Shown piece by piece: positions 9,066-17,003 of a stretch of 64,000 nucleotides of DNA. Origin of the DNA: JAVBWI01 sp036677445 (GTDB taxonomy: Bacteria > Bacillota > Clostridia > Christensenellales > CAG-138). The translations under genes and the position numbers were made by a program. The notes beneath the pieces are model-generated. The model made no database searches. It saw only the letters and a program-made list of their open reading frames with translations, and had not been told where the DNA came from. Position 1 is the stretch's first letter. Every line of letters begins with the position of its first letter. The DNA lies in the NCBI GenBank assembly GCA_036677445.1, contig JAVBWI010000004.1, positions 186,001 through 250,000 on the forward strand. The letters run 5' to 3'.

Positions 9066-9079
9066 AACATGCCCTCCGA

Positions 9080-9128
9080 AAGGTTTGTCTCGTTAAACCA
9101 TTATAGTAAGTTTATCACGACAAACCTT
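9080..9128 (-). promoter_or_regulatory. palindromic operator and -10 box of the blaI/blaR1-like operon
   Basis: A perfect 10-bp inverted repeat, AAGGTTTGTC (9080-9089) and GACAAACCTT (9119-9128), encloses a second inner pair TAAAC/GTTTA, giving a roughly 49-bp hyphenated palindrome. On the minus strand a TATAAT -10 box lies inside it; the -35 is poor. The start codon of the repressor gene is about 15 bp downstream. Bound repressor would cover the promoter. The palindrome is directly visible; BlaI binding is inferred from position. Confidence 0.78.
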
Positions 9129-9229
9129 ATCGTGCAAGAGATATGCGCGAATTGCGTGCCTGATTTCAAGTTTTATCGGATGCATTTAACAGAAAATCGC
9201 CTGTCCAGATGAACAGACGATTTTGCGGA

Positions 9230-9838
9230 TCAATCGGATTGGCATTTTTGAAGAAACGAAAGGATGTTGGCTTCCTCTTTTTTACGGTCGCAGTTTATTC
9301 TGCCCAGTCTGTCGCACAGGCCAAGCAGGGCCACCTGGTTGAGATCCGTATTGCGCCGCATGCCCCGTATATCTGCAAACGGCAGATTTTTCGATACAAA
9401 CAATATATGCATATGATATCTTACCAGCTCGGACACCTTGCGGATAAAACGGCTGTCATCCGTAAATTCCCGTAAAAACTCCCTGCAAAGCTCCGCGCCG
9501 GCCTTATCGTGATCGTATGCCGTAATTTTACCCTTCCTGACTTTGGTGGTAGAAGGTTTCCCGATATCATGCAGCAGCGCCGCCCACATAAACACGGCGG
9601 GATCTCCGCTTTCTGATCTGACTTTTGCTGCCTCGTCCACGACAAGCAGGGTATGATTCCATACATTCCCTTCCGGATGATGTACAGGCGACTGCTCGGT
9701 GCTTTTGAGGTTGTACAGCATAGTAAACGGATACTGGCGGAATGCCGGATTCGAGCAAATGGCATTCAGATATACGGATGGTTTTTCATCCTGCAGCAGA
9801 TGATCGCCGATTTCCAGATACAGCGAACGCAATGTCAC
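9230..9838 (-). CDS. HD-domain phosphohydrolase-like protein
   Basis: This 202-residue protein has the HD metal-binding series: His in GNVWNHTLLVVDEAAK, LLHDIGKP, then YDHDKAGAEL. The order resembles the HD domain of bacterial CCA-adding enzymes, but the nucleotidyltransferase domain is missing. It may be a phosphatase or phosphodiesterase of unknown substrate. The start is GTG at 9838, because the upstream gene ends AAGTGA and the two overlap by four bases (GTGA), indicating translational coupling. No ATG is available near it. Confidence 0.82.
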   Translation of the reverse strand: MTLRSLYLEIGDHLLQDEKPSVYLNAICSNPAFRQYPFTMLYNLKSTEQSPVHHPEGNVWNHTLLVVDEAAKVRSESGDPAVFMWAALLHDIGKPSTTKVRKGKITAYDHDKAGAELCREFLREFTDDSRFIRKVSELVRYHMHILFVSKNLPFADIRGMRRNTDLNQVALLGLCDRLGRINCDRKKEEANILSFLQKCQSD

Positions 9839-9978
9839 TTTTTGTCTTTCGTGTTCTGATCCTGCATGCCGAAAACAGCCCTCGCGCTTTCCGCATTGGG
9901 ATCATGCTTCACATGCTTGGAGCGGAACTTTCCGTCTTCCTTCTTTTTATTTCTGGTGCTTTTCATCTCGTTACCCAT
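9835..9978 (-). CDS. small basic protein, CPC_1213-like
   Basis: This 47-residue, lysine-rich protein starts MGNEMKSTRNKKKEDGKF and contains RSKHVKHDPNAESARAVF. I recognise this as resembling the small clostridial CPC_1213 family, from memory only. Its function is unknown. AGGAGA sits 6 nt before the ATG, a good ribosome site. Its stop overlaps the GTG start of the HD-domain gene by four bases, so the two are translated together. The charge and length suggest a nucleic-acid- or ribosome-associated peptide, but nothing in the sequence proves that. Confidence 0.7.
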   Translation of the reverse strand: MGNEMKSTRNKKKEDGKFRSKHVKHDPNAESARAVFGMQDQNTKDKK

Positions 9979-10112
9979 GACTGTCTCCTGTCGTAAAGCA
10001 ATTCATGCAAATATCTTTCCATCAAACTCAAAAATATATTCCGTCTGTGTGCCTGTTCGTCCGCGTGCACATGAAAAATTTCCGGCTTTGCCGCGGAAGT
10101 ATTTTTTGCCAT
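9963..10112 (-). CDS. possible 49-residue small ORF ahead of the CPC_1213-like gene
   Basis: An ATG at 10112 opens a frame of 49 residues (MAKNTSAAKPEIFHVHADEQ at the start), then a likely amphipathic helix containing NIFLSLMERYLHELLYDRR. It ends 16 bp inside the next gene. An in-frame ATG five codons upstream is also possible. No clear ribosome site is visible. A competing longer frame (10003-10218) reads as low-complexity shadow. The overlap with a well-supported small gene and the helix-like composition are the only support. Confidence 0.35.
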   Translation of the reverse strand: MAKNTSAAKPEIFHVHADEQAHRRNIFLSLMERYLHELLYDRRQSWVTR

Positions 10113-10149
10113 CTTGACTAATCCCATGCTTTAGAGTATCGTGCTGAGT

Positions 10150-10177
10150 GTTATATTGAACATTTATGGCATTACAA
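10150..10177 (-). promoter_or_regulatory. candidate promoter for the small-ORF/HD operon
   Basis: On the minus strand TTGTAA (10172-10177), a 16-bp spacer and TATAAC (10150-10155) form a moderate promoter about 40 bp before the small genes. It lies in the divergent gap shared with the MFS gene. Confidence 0.45.
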
Positions 10178-10209
10178 AGCAGCATTTGATGGTTTGTATG
10201 GAGAGGCGT

Positions 10210-11436
10210 ATGGAGCAAAAAAGCACGCAGCGTATTGGAATTGTTCTGTTTATTTTTCTTGTCGCAGCCTCATCTATAGGCGATGGATTGGGCGACACCG
10301 TATTTTCAAACTACTTCAGGGAAGTCTATCACGCTACCGCAACGCAGCGAGCGTTCATCGAATTCCCGCGCGAGCTTCCGGGCCTGCTGTGCGCGCTTGT
10401 GATCGCATTGCTTTCCTTGCTGGGTGATTTGCGCATCAGCATGATCGCACAGCTTCTTTCCTGCGCGGGATTGATGGTGCTCGGCATATTCACGCCCTCT
10501 TACGGGGTTATGCTGATATTTATATTCATCAGTTCGATGGGAATGCATTTGTTTTTGCCATTGCGCGACTCCATAGGCATGTCGCTCTCCGAACCGAATA
10601 TGGTAGGCAGACGCATCGGGCAATACAACAGCGCCAGAATCGGCGCGCAATTCGTCGCAGGTATCATCGTTTTTTGGGGGTTCAAAAGCGGTACGTTCTC
10701 CTTTGCATCCCCAATTAAATATGTTTTTCTGCTTGGCAGTTTTGCGTACCTTGTGGCTGCGGTATCTTCGCTGCTCCTGGTCAGGCATGCGCCTAAAACG
10801 GTTCCCGTCCGCAAAACCATGCGGCTATGCTTCCGCAAAGAGTACCGGTATTTTTATTTTCTGACCATTCTCAATGGTGTGCAAAAGCAGATTGCGCTGG
10901 TGTTTGGATCATGGGTCATTGTGGATCTGTTTCGCAAGGGCGCGGAAACCATGTCATTGCTCATCATCATAAGCAGCCTTTTGGGCGTATTCTTTATGCG
11001 CATGATCGGGAAATGGATGGATCAATATGGCATCAAACGCATGATGTATGTGGACGCCCTTACATTTATCGGCGTCTATGTGCTCTACGGGCTTACGGTA
11101 TCCGCCATCACTTCCGCGCGGCTGCCTCAGGTGGGTTGGCCTGTATTCATTATTTATACGCTCTTTGTAATGGACAGGCTTTCCATGAATGTAGGCGTCG
11201 TAAAGTCGGTCTATATGCACAGCATTGCCGTAAATAAGGAAGAAGTCACCGCAACGCTGGCCACGGGAACCAGCTTGGATCATATTGTCGCCATTATCGC
11301 CGCGCAGTTCAGCGGATTTATCTGGGTCACATGGGGACCGCAATGGGTGTTCTTTATGGCGGCATTCTTCTCGCTTGGAAATTTGTTCGTCGCATGGAGA
11401 TTGCCGAACGACTGCAAAAAGGCGGAAGCGGCATAA
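10210..11436 (+). CDS. major facilitator superfamily (MFS) transporter
   Basis: This roughly 408-residue integral membrane protein has about 12 hydrophobic segments in two halves, with the basic cytoplasmic loop typical of MFS between them (VRHAPKTVPVRKTMRLCFRK). Segments such as IGIVLFIFLVAASSIGDGLG and MIGKWMDQYGIKRMM (the A-motif-like loop) support the family. The substrate is unknown. The frame is open from a GTG at 10141. I prefer the ATG at 10210 because GGAG lies about 6 nt upstream; the ATG at 10198 is an alternative. It converges on the DUF2164 gene with a 9-bp gap. Confidence 0.83.
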   Translation: MEQKSTQRIGIVLFIFLVAASSIGDGLGDTVFSNYFREVYHATATQRAFIEFPRELPGLLCALVIALLSLLGDLRISMIAQLLSCAGLMVLGIFTPSYGVMLIFIFISSMGMHLFLPLRDSIGMSLSEPNMVGRRIGQYNSARIGAQFVAGIIVFWGFKSGTFSFASPIKYVFLLGSFAYLVAAVSSLLLVRHAPKTVPVRKTMRLCFRKEYRYFYFLTILNGVQKQIALVFGSWVIVDLFRKGAETMSLLIIISSLLGVFFMRMIGKWMDQYGIKRMMYVDALTFIGVYVLYGLTVSAITSARLPQVGWPVFIIYTLFVMDRLSMNVGVVKSVYMHSIAVNKEEVTATLATGTSLDHIVAIIAAQFSGFIWVTWGPQWVFFMAAFFSLGNLFVAWRLPNDCKKAEAA

Positions 11437-11445
11437 AGGTTCTCT

Positions 11446-11679
11446 TTATATTTGGATGGACAGCAAATCCTCGCACCGTTCAGCCATAAATCGATACGCG
11501 TCGTTCACGCCCTGATTGTAAAACTCCGGCGCCAATTCCTTTGTGATGAAGCTTAAAATCAGCCCGGCTGCCAGTTCGCCCAGTTCTTCCTTCCTTTCAT
11601 CCAGGAAGAACTTCCGAATAGCGCCAACCATTGCCGCCTTTTGTTCTTTTGTAAGGTTGATCCTATCGTTATTCCGCAT
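11446..11679 (-). CDS. DUF2164 family protein
   Basis: This 77-residue protein matches the small DUF2164 family: INLTKEQKAAMVGAIRKFF, then EELGELAAGLILSF and KELAPEFYNQGVNDAYRF. The family has no known function. A GGGGG stretch lies just upstream of the ATG. A TATAAT -10 box 38 bp upstream suggests its own promoter. Confidence 0.88.
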   Translation of the reverse strand: MRNNDRINLTKEQKAAMVGAIRKFFLDERKEELGELAAGLILSFITKELAPEFYNQGVNDAYRFMAERCEDLLSIQI

Positions 11680-11716
11680 AACAATTCCCCCTGTGCTTTA
11701 TTCATCCGTTTCCGGT

Positions 11717-11745
11717 ATTATACCATGCGCGCAGGAGATACTAAA
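11717..11745 (-). promoter_or_regulatory. candidate promoter of the DUF2164 gene
   Basis: On the minus strand TTTAGT (11740-11745), a 17-bp spacer and a consensus TATAAT (11717-11722) precede the DUF2164 start by about 38 bp. The -35 is weak. Confidence 0.5.
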
Positions 11746-11823
11746 TACACCGTCCCCTGCGTCTATATGCAGTTTTATAGCCGCGTTACCGGATGGATAC
11801 CAATAACGATGGAGCAAACCGTT

Positions 11824-12882
11824 ATGCCGAAGATTACAACAGACACCCGCGTGCAGGCATTAAGCGCTTGGCTGCTTGCTTCCCTAATGGGTTTGACTCT
11901 TTTTTCAGGATGCGCCGCCAAGCCCTTGCCGGGTAATAACACCCCCGCGGTATCTTTTGCGCCATCGACCACGCCATCGCCGACCGCAATTTCCGCGCCA
12001 ACCGCAATACCTACCCCTTCGTCAACGCCTGCCCTGTCGGCAACCCCGTTACCAACCGCCAGCGCAACGCCGGCGTCGACCGCCGTATCGGCGACTGTGA
12101 CGCCGCGGCCAACACCCACCATACGCCCCGTGCCGCTCAACGAGCAAAGCATATTATCCATATTGAATATCTATAAATCCAATTTAATAGAGATCAGATA
12201 TTATGATTTGGACGACGACGGCGTCAATGACGCGATCGTACTATATCAGGATGAACCCGCGGATCCCTATGTGCTCCGTTTGGCCCTATCAGCTATCAAC
12301 AGCGCCACAAAGAAGCATAAAGATATTGCATTGCCGTTTGACTTCGGCCTGATGCGCCAAACCGCGCAGCTTTCCATTCTGCCTGTTAAGAAAGCGGGAC
12401 AGCCTGCGGTTCTTTATACAATCGCCGGCGGCCAATATGGCGGTACCGTTGCACATGTAGGGTACGCCGTATTAAAGTATACAAAAAACGGCTGGTCCAA
12501 TATATTTTCGAAGTACCAGGATAACGGGATGACCTATACGCTCACCATGCAGGATGGCCCCCGTGCCACCCTTACTTTGGAAAACGGGCAGCGTTTCACG
12601 CTCATTCCCACAGACCTTGAAACCTACCGCGCGTCGGGCTGGATAGACACTAGCGGAAAACTGACGGCGGACGCGCGCGTATTTGACGAACATATCGGCT
12701 TTTCGAAGCTTACGTTCGCGGATGAGAAAGGTACCCTTACATTGCGGGGCTCGCAGGAAATCCGAGGCCTGCACAAGCTGGATGTATTGGCGCGGCTGGA
12801 TACCGTCTGGAAATATGACGGAACCAAATGGTCCGTTTCCGCAAATGTCGTGCCGCTGTCCAGCACGATCAAAGGCGAGTAG
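11824..12882 (+). CDS. lipoprotein with Pro/Ser/Thr-rich spacer, function unknown
   Basis: The 352-residue product starts with a basic region, a hydrophobic signal segment and the lipobox-like LFSGC (Cys30). A spacer of about 65 residues follows, made almost only of Ala, Thr, Pro and Ser, as in surface-displayed lipoproteins. The globular part contains YYDLDDDGVNDAIVLY, which resembles FG-GAP/EF-type calcium-binding repeats. The start at 11824 has GGAG 9 nt upstream; an ATG at 11809 is in frame but lacks a good site. No catalytic motif was recognised. It probably sits on the outer face of the membrane and may bind calcium. Confidence 0.75.
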   Translation: MPKITTDTRVQALSAWLLASLMGLTLFSGCAAKPLPGNNTPAVSFAPSTTPSPTAISAPTAIPTPSSTPALSATPLPTASATPASTAVSATVTPRPTPTIRPVPLNEQSILSILNIYKSNLIEIRYYDLDDDGVNDAIVLYQDEPADPYVLRLALSAINSATKKHKDIALPFDFGLMRQTAQLSILPVKKAGQPAVLYTIAGGQYGGTVAHVGYAVLKYTKNGWSNIFSKYQDNGMTYTLTMQDGPRATLTLENGQRFTLIPTDLETYRASGWIDTSGKLTADARVFDEHIGFSKLTFADEKGTLTLRGSQEIRGLHKLDVLARLDTVWKYDGTKWSVSANVVPLSSTIKGE

Positions 12883-13079
12883 AATAGCGGATATGCGCCG
12901 CAAATTCTTGGCAGTATATTCTCAACATGATGCCATACCGGGCGTTCACTAGCGAAATGAATTGTTTTCCGTTATACTGACTGTAAAGTAGTCGTAATAT
13001 CGGCTATGTTAATTATGCAGAGAGAAGCTCCATCCCGTGCTCACACAATCATGTAAAATTCAACGATAGGAGGCGCTTT

Positions 13080-14093
13080 ATGAAATCCGTATTTGTAAAA
13101 AAGAAGCTCGATATCCAGATGCGTGAGATACCGATCCCATCCGTGGGTCCTTTTGATGTGCTGGTAAAGGTCAAAGCCTGCGGCTTGTGCGGAACGGATG
13201 TGCGTACCGCCATGGAAGCGGAGGAATATGCGCCCTTCGGGCACGAGGTGGCGGGTATTGTTGAACAGGTGGGCGCGTCTGTGCACAATGTCGCTCCCGG
13301 GGACGATATATGCATAGAGAGCGGCACGTTCGACAGATATTCATCGCTTTCCCGCGACGGCAAGGTGGACCTTGATATGTCGGGCCGCTCCATGTTCAAT
13401 TCCGGCGTGGGTACGATGGGTTTTGCGGAGTATATAGTCGTACCGTGCGAGACCTGCGTCAAGTTTTCTTCGCTTTCCTATGCCGAGGCGGCGCTCATCG
13501 AACCGCTGGGCGTCGCGTATGATCTTGTTAAGGTAACGGGCATCACGATGGGCGACGACGTTATCGTATACGGATTGGGGCCCATCGGATTGTTTGCGCT
13601 CAGGCTGGCCCGGCTGAGCGGGGCGCGCAAAATATACGGCATCACCCGCTCCGGGCGGGATGCGCGCGACCGTCTTGCATTGGCGTGGGGCGCGGATGCC
13701 GTCATACACAGCGACCAGGTCGATCTGTCGCAATATCCCTTCGCCAAAGGCGGCGTGGAAAAAATGCTGATGACCGCAACGCCGGACGCGATGCCGGACG
13801 CGATGAAGCTTTTGAACGTCGGCGGCGTGATGGGCTTTATCGGCATCGGCACAGGCGACAGGCAGTTCGCCACGTTCGACATGCGGCATTTCCATGATAA
13901 CAAGCTGCAGATCAGGGCAAGCAACGCCGTGCCGGCACTATACTTCCCTGCCTGTCTGGATCTTTGCACATCGGGTATGCTGGATATGGCCGCGATGATT
14001 TCGCATACGCTGCACATGGACACATTCCAGAAGGACGTGCAGGCATATCTGAACGATCATGCGAACGCGCTCAAGGCCGTCATGATTCTGTAG
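13080..14093 (+). CDS. zinc-type medium-chain alcohol/polyol dehydrogenase without structural zinc site
   Basis: This 337-residue MDR enzyme has the catalytic zinc ligands Cys37 (ACGLCGTD), His55-Glu56 (GHE) and Glu in ALIEPLGVAY, and the NAD-binding GLGPIG. The four-cysteine structural zinc loop found in most polyol dehydrogenases is absent; a short segment with no cysteine cluster (GTFDRYSSLSRDG) takes its place. It probably oxidises a sugar alcohol or similar. TAGGAGG precedes the ATG by 9 nt. It stands alone, and a terminator-like hairpin follows at 14215-14248. The 197-bp gap upstream holds no clear promoter that I can defend. Confidence 0.87.
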   Translation: MKSVFVKKKLDIQMREIPIPSVGPFDVLVKVKACGLCGTDVRTAMEAEEYAPFGHEVAGIVEQVGASVHNVAPGDDICIESGTFDRYSSLSRDGKVDLDMSGRSMFNSGVGTMGFAEYIVVPCETCVKFSSLSYAEAALIEPLGVAYDLVKVTGITMGDDVIVYGLGPIGLFALRLARLSGARKIYGITRSGRDARDRLALAWGADAVIHSDQVDLSQYPFAKGGVEKMLMTATPDAMPDAMKLLNVGGVMGFIGIGTGDRQFATFDMRHFHDNKLQIRASNAVPALYFPACLDLCTSGMLDMAAMISHTLHMDTFQKDVQAYLNDHANALKAVMIL

Positions 14094-14214
14094 ATATGTT
14101 TTTGCCGCAGGCCGCATGGCGGCGCATAGGGCACAGGCGTGCAACTGAATCGTGTCACCGGCGCGATTTTGCCCCTTCGGGGCACCGAACCCATTCTCAA
14201 CGAAGTGATTATGG

Positions 14215-14248
14215 AAATACACCTGACGACAGGCCGTCAGGTGTATTT
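14215..14248 (+). terminator. strong hairpin between convergent genes, probable bidirectional terminator
   Basis: A perfect 14-bp inverted repeat, AAATACACCTGACG (14215-14228) and CGTCAGGTGTATTT (14235-14248), has a 6-nt loop. On the plus strand GTTTTAT follows. It lies between the convergent dehydrogenase gene and the NifX-like gene and may serve both. Confidence 0.75.
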
Positions 14249-14262
14249 GTTTTATCTTCGTT

Positions 14263-14625
14263 TTATGTGTGCTCGCCGCATTCACCGGCGTGCTCATGCT
14301 TGCTGCATACCGAGCCTGAAGACGCAAGCTTTCCCGCCAAATAGAGGGATACCGCATTTTCAGCCAATCCTTCCGCACCGGTAATGACTTCGATTCCCTT
14401 TTCATCAAATATACTCACGGCGCCCTGTCCCATACCTCCCGCAATAACCACCTGAGCTCCCAAATCGCTTATAAAATTCGGTATCACGCCCGGCCTGTGC
14501 GCCGGCGGTTCCACGGCCTCCACTTTCCCGATAGCACCGCTTTCTATATGGTAAATAAGAAAAGCCGCACAATGCCCAAAATGCTCCGAAATGCTTACCC
14601 CGTCGCTTGCAACTGCAATTTTCAT
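14263..14625 (-). CDS. NifX/NifB-type metal-cofactor-binding protein with Cys/His tail
   Basis: This 120-residue protein matches the dinitrogenase iron-molybdenum cofactor family: MKIAVASDGVSISEHFGHC at the start and VVIAGGMGQGAVSIFDEKGI in the middle. It ends in a Cys- and His-rich tail (CSKHEHAGECGEHT) suited to binding a metal. It is the last gene of a four-gene operon with two ferredoxin-containing ATPases and another NifX-like protein. Related small proteins in sulfate reducers (orange protein, ORP) carry Mo-Cu-S clusters. That link is inference from gene content. Confidence 0.88.
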   Translation of the reverse strand: MKIAVASDGVSISEHFGHCAAFLIYHIESGAIGKVEAVEPPAHRPGVIPNFISDLGAQVVIAGGMGQGAVSIFDEKGIEVITGAEGLAENAVSLYLAGKLASSGSVCSKHEHAGECGEHT

Positions 14626-14680
14626 TTTCGTTTCTCCTTTTTTTATTTTATTGTATTTGATCGTATGTAGCCTGCATATT

Positions 14681-15547
14681 TCAGGAGCGCGTCAGCAATT
14701 TCATGCTCTTTTTATATACCTCCCTGACGGCCCTTCCAGCGGCAGAATTTGTTTCCGTTATGCTTTGCCCGGCATTCACGGCGCGCACTACGGATTCATC
14801 AAACGGAATACGTCCTGCCAACGGAATCCCACGCCCTTTGCAAAACGATGTGATCGCATCCGCCTTTTCGGGATTTGTATCCCATTTGTTTATACATACA
14901 CAGGTCTTTAATCCAAATTGTGAAGCGGTCTTTACAATGCGCTCCAAATCGCTGATACCGGACACGGATGGCTCTGCGACGATCAGTACCAGATCCGCGC
15001 CGTTCATGGAAGCGATTACGGGGCAGCCGATACCCGGCGAGCCATCGATGACAGCGATTTGCGCCTTGGGCGCGGCCTCGAACATACGCCGTTTTACCTC
15101 TGTCACCAGCTTGCCGGATGCGCCGCTCCCCGTTTTGAGCGTAGCTGTAGAAAAAACCGCACCACCACGATACAGTTGAAGCTCGCCAAGCAATGCCGGC
15201 TCCATCGCTATCGCATCATGCGGACACACAAGCGAACACAAGCCGCAGCCCTCGCAAGCAAACGGATCGACGCGAATTCCGGACTCGTCTTTCGTAATGG
15301 CATGAAAGCGGCACATTTCCAAACATTGTCTGCAACCGTTGCATTTGTCAATTTCCACCCTTGCCCTGGGTAATCCGTAGTAATCTTCTTGATCGGGTAC
15401 GTCCGGATGCGATACGATCATGTGCAGGTTCGGCGCGTCTACGTCGCAATCCGCAAACGCTTTCGCTTCGGACAGGCATATAAATGCGGCGGCAATGGTC
15501 GTTTTACCCGTACCCCCCTTACCGCTGAGTATCAATAGCCGCTTCAT
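14681..15547 (-). CDS. MinD/Mrp-type P-loop ATPase with inserted two-cluster ferredoxin domain (ORP3/ORP4-like)
   Basis: The 288-residue protein begins MKRLLILSGKGGTGKTT, a deviant Walker A motif of the MinD/Mrp class. From about residue 60 an inserted ferredoxin domain carries two CxxCxxCxxxC motifs (CNGCRQCLEMCRF and CEGCGLCSLVCPHD), enough for two 4Fe-4S clusters. Walker B-like IAVIDGSPGIGCP follows. Such proteins act in metal-cluster assembly or in ORP complexes. The ATG at 15547 has AAGGAGG 6 nt upstream. It overlaps the upstream paralogue by 29 bp, so the two are coupled and probably form a heterodimer. Confidence 0.9.
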   Translation of the reverse strand: MKRLLILSGKGGTGKTTIAAAFICLSEAKAFADCDVDAPNLHMIVSHPDVPDQEDYYGLPRARVEIDKCNGCRQCLEMCRFHAITKDESGIRVDPFACEGCGLCSLVCPHDAIAMEPALLGELQLYRGGAVFSTATLKTGSGASGKLVTEVKRRMFEAAPKAQIAVIDGSPGIGCPVIASMNGADLVLIVAEPSVSGISDLERIVKTASQFGLKTCVCINKWDTNPEKADAITSFCKGRGIPLAGRIPFDESVVRAVNAGQSITETNSAAGRAVREVYKKSMKLLTRS

Positions 15548-16382
15548 GCCGCACCTCCTTGCCGATCCCAATCAGGATATCAGCAAAAATGTTTTGATAA
15601 TCGGTCTCCCTGCTCACCGCAATCAAGCCGTTCGAATGCATTTCGCCCAGCCGTTTGTCAAACGGTATACGGCCCAGTATTTTTATGTTGTTTTGCTTGC
15701 AAAAGGCTTCGGAATGGTTGTCTTCTTGCGTGCATTTGTTTAATACCACACCGGACGGCTTGCCGAACATTCGCGCAAGCTCATATACCGTTTTCAAATT
15801 GTGTGCGCCGAATATCGTAGGTTCGGCTATTAGCAGGCAGAAATCGGCGTTCCTGATGCTTTCCATAACAAGGCAGGCGCTCCCCGGCGGGCAGTCGATC
15901 ACGGTCAGCCTGTCATCTATTTGAATTTCATGCAGCAACTCACGTATGATCGGAACCCCGGTCGCTTCTCCGGTGTTCATGATGCCCGAAAGCACCGTAA
16001 TACTTCCCGAATTGCCGGCACTTATCTTTCCAACTTCCCTGTCCGCCTCGATGATGGCATGTGCCGGGCATACAAACATGCAGGCGCCGCAGGAATGGCA
16101 AACCTCGCGAAACAGCACGGGACCATTCCGTATGAACGCGAGCGCATGGAAGCGGCAAGCCTCTACGCATTTGCGGCAGCCAATACACAAACCGTCGTCT
16201 ATTTGAGGAATGCCTGTATAAACGGATCGTACGGTTGCAACTTCCTGCCGGAAATAAAGGTGACCGTTCGGTTCCTCGACATCGCAATCCGCATAAACCG
16301 CCCGGCCCGCCGCGGCGGCGAGATTCACCGCCAAAAGTGTCTTGCCGGTGCCGCCCTTTCCGCTGAGTACGGCGATGTGCAT
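15519..16382 (-). CDS. MinD/Mrp-type P-loop ATPase with inserted two-cluster ferredoxin domain, paralogue
   Basis: The 287-residue protein starts MHIAVLSGKGGTGKTLLAVN. It has two 4Fe-4S motifs in the insert (CIGCRKCVEACRF and CHSCGACMFVCPAH) and the Walker B-like VIDCPPGSAC. It is clearly paralogous to the gene downstream but diverged. The ATG at 16382 follows GGAGG by 8 nt and lies one base after the stop of the first NifX-like gene. The order NifX-ATPase-ATPase-NifX strongly suggests one complex. Confidence 0.9.
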   Translation of the reverse strand: MHIAVLSGKGGTGKTLLAVNLAAAAGRAVYADCDVEEPNGHLYFRQEVATVRSVYTGIPQIDDGLCIGCRKCVEACRFHALAFIRNGPVLFREVCHSCGACMFVCPAHAIIEADREVGKISAGNSGSITVLSGIMNTGEATGVPIIRELLHEIQIDDRLTVIDCPPGSACLVMESIRNADFCLLIAEPTIFGAHNLKTVYELARMFGKPSGVVLNKCTQEDNHSEAFCKQNNIKILGRIPFDKRLGEMHSNGLIAVSRETDYQNIFADILIGIGKEVRHEAAIDTQR

Positions 16383-16383
16383 G

Positions 16384-16743
16384 TTACCGGCCTCCGTGGT
16401 GATGATACCCGGCGTGTATATCACGTAACGGCGGCAACGCCCCGCGCTCAAACGCCTCAATGGATTCATTTACCCCGCCCGCAGCCTGATACATCGCGAC
16501 ATTTGCCGCAGCGAATACACCGGCTGCATTTTGACCGCACTTCGGAACCAGCACCGCTTGCGCACCCTGGTCCAATACAAGCTGTGCAGCGCGGATGCCC
16601 GCCCCACCTTGCACGGCTGCCGCCATGTTATTGATGTACTTCTTGGTTTTGGTGTCGGTATCGTAAATCGCAATGTACGGCGCGCGCCCAAAAGAGGAAT
16701 AAACGATGGTTTTGTCATCGTCAACAGGTATGGCAACTCTCAT
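16384..16743 (-). CDS. NifX/NifB-type metal-cofactor-binding protein with His-rich tail, first gene of ORP-like operon
   Basis: This 119-residue protein of the dinitrogenase iron-molybdenum cofactor family starts MRVAIPVDDDKTIVYSSFGR and contains VLVPKCGQNAAGVFAAANV. The C-terminus ends GYHHHGGR, a possible metal-binding tail. AAAGGAG lies 7 nt before the ATG. It is the promoter-proximal gene and immediately precedes the first ATPase. The substrate could be an Fe-S or Mo-containing cluster, as for family members; I cannot tell which from the sequence. Confidence 0.88.
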   Translation of the reverse strand: MRVAIPVDDDKTIVYSSFGRAPYIAIYDTDTKTKKYINNMAAAVQGGAGIRAAQLVLDQGAQAVLVPKCGQNAAGVFAAANVAMYQAAGGVNESIEAFERGALPPLRDIHAGYHHHGGR

Positions 16744-16781
16744 GGCAAACTCCTTTCAACACTGGCCTTTCGTTCTATTAA

Positions 16782-16833
16782 TGGCATATGTCATTAAACA
16801 ACCATATTATACCCGATTTTTGGCATATGTCAA
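16782..16833 (-). promoter_or_regulatory. promoter of the ORP-like operon with duplicated TGACATATGCCA operator
   Basis: On the minus strand TTGACA (16828-16833), a 16-bp spacer and TATAAT (16806-16811) form a near-consensus promoter. The 12-mer TGACATATGCCA occurs twice in the same orientation, at 16821-16832 overlapping the -35 and at 16782-16793 just after the expected start point, 39 bp apart. It is itself a nearly perfect palindrome. This layout suits repression. No regulator gene lies next to it in the window. Confidence 0.75.
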
Positions 16834-17003
16834 TAACGAAATCAGTATGCTGCCATACGCTTTTTGCCTGAAGATTTTATATATATGGCATATATATATC
16901 GGTTAGTGCATAGAACAAAGAATAAAGCATACGCATTACGAATGAATTATAATCACCCAGACTACAAGCGCCGCATATAAGCGAAAAACAGAGGCACGAT
17001 CAT

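Noticed and set aside
10003..10218. 71-residue minus-strand open frame
   Set aside because: It overlaps the promoter and the better-supported small genes in another frame, has no ribosome site and no recognisable features.
14168..14185. TGCCCC-TTCG-GGGGCA-like hairpin
   Set aside because: Stable UUCG-type stem but no T-run on either side; the 14-bp hairpin at 14215-14248 is the better terminator candidate.
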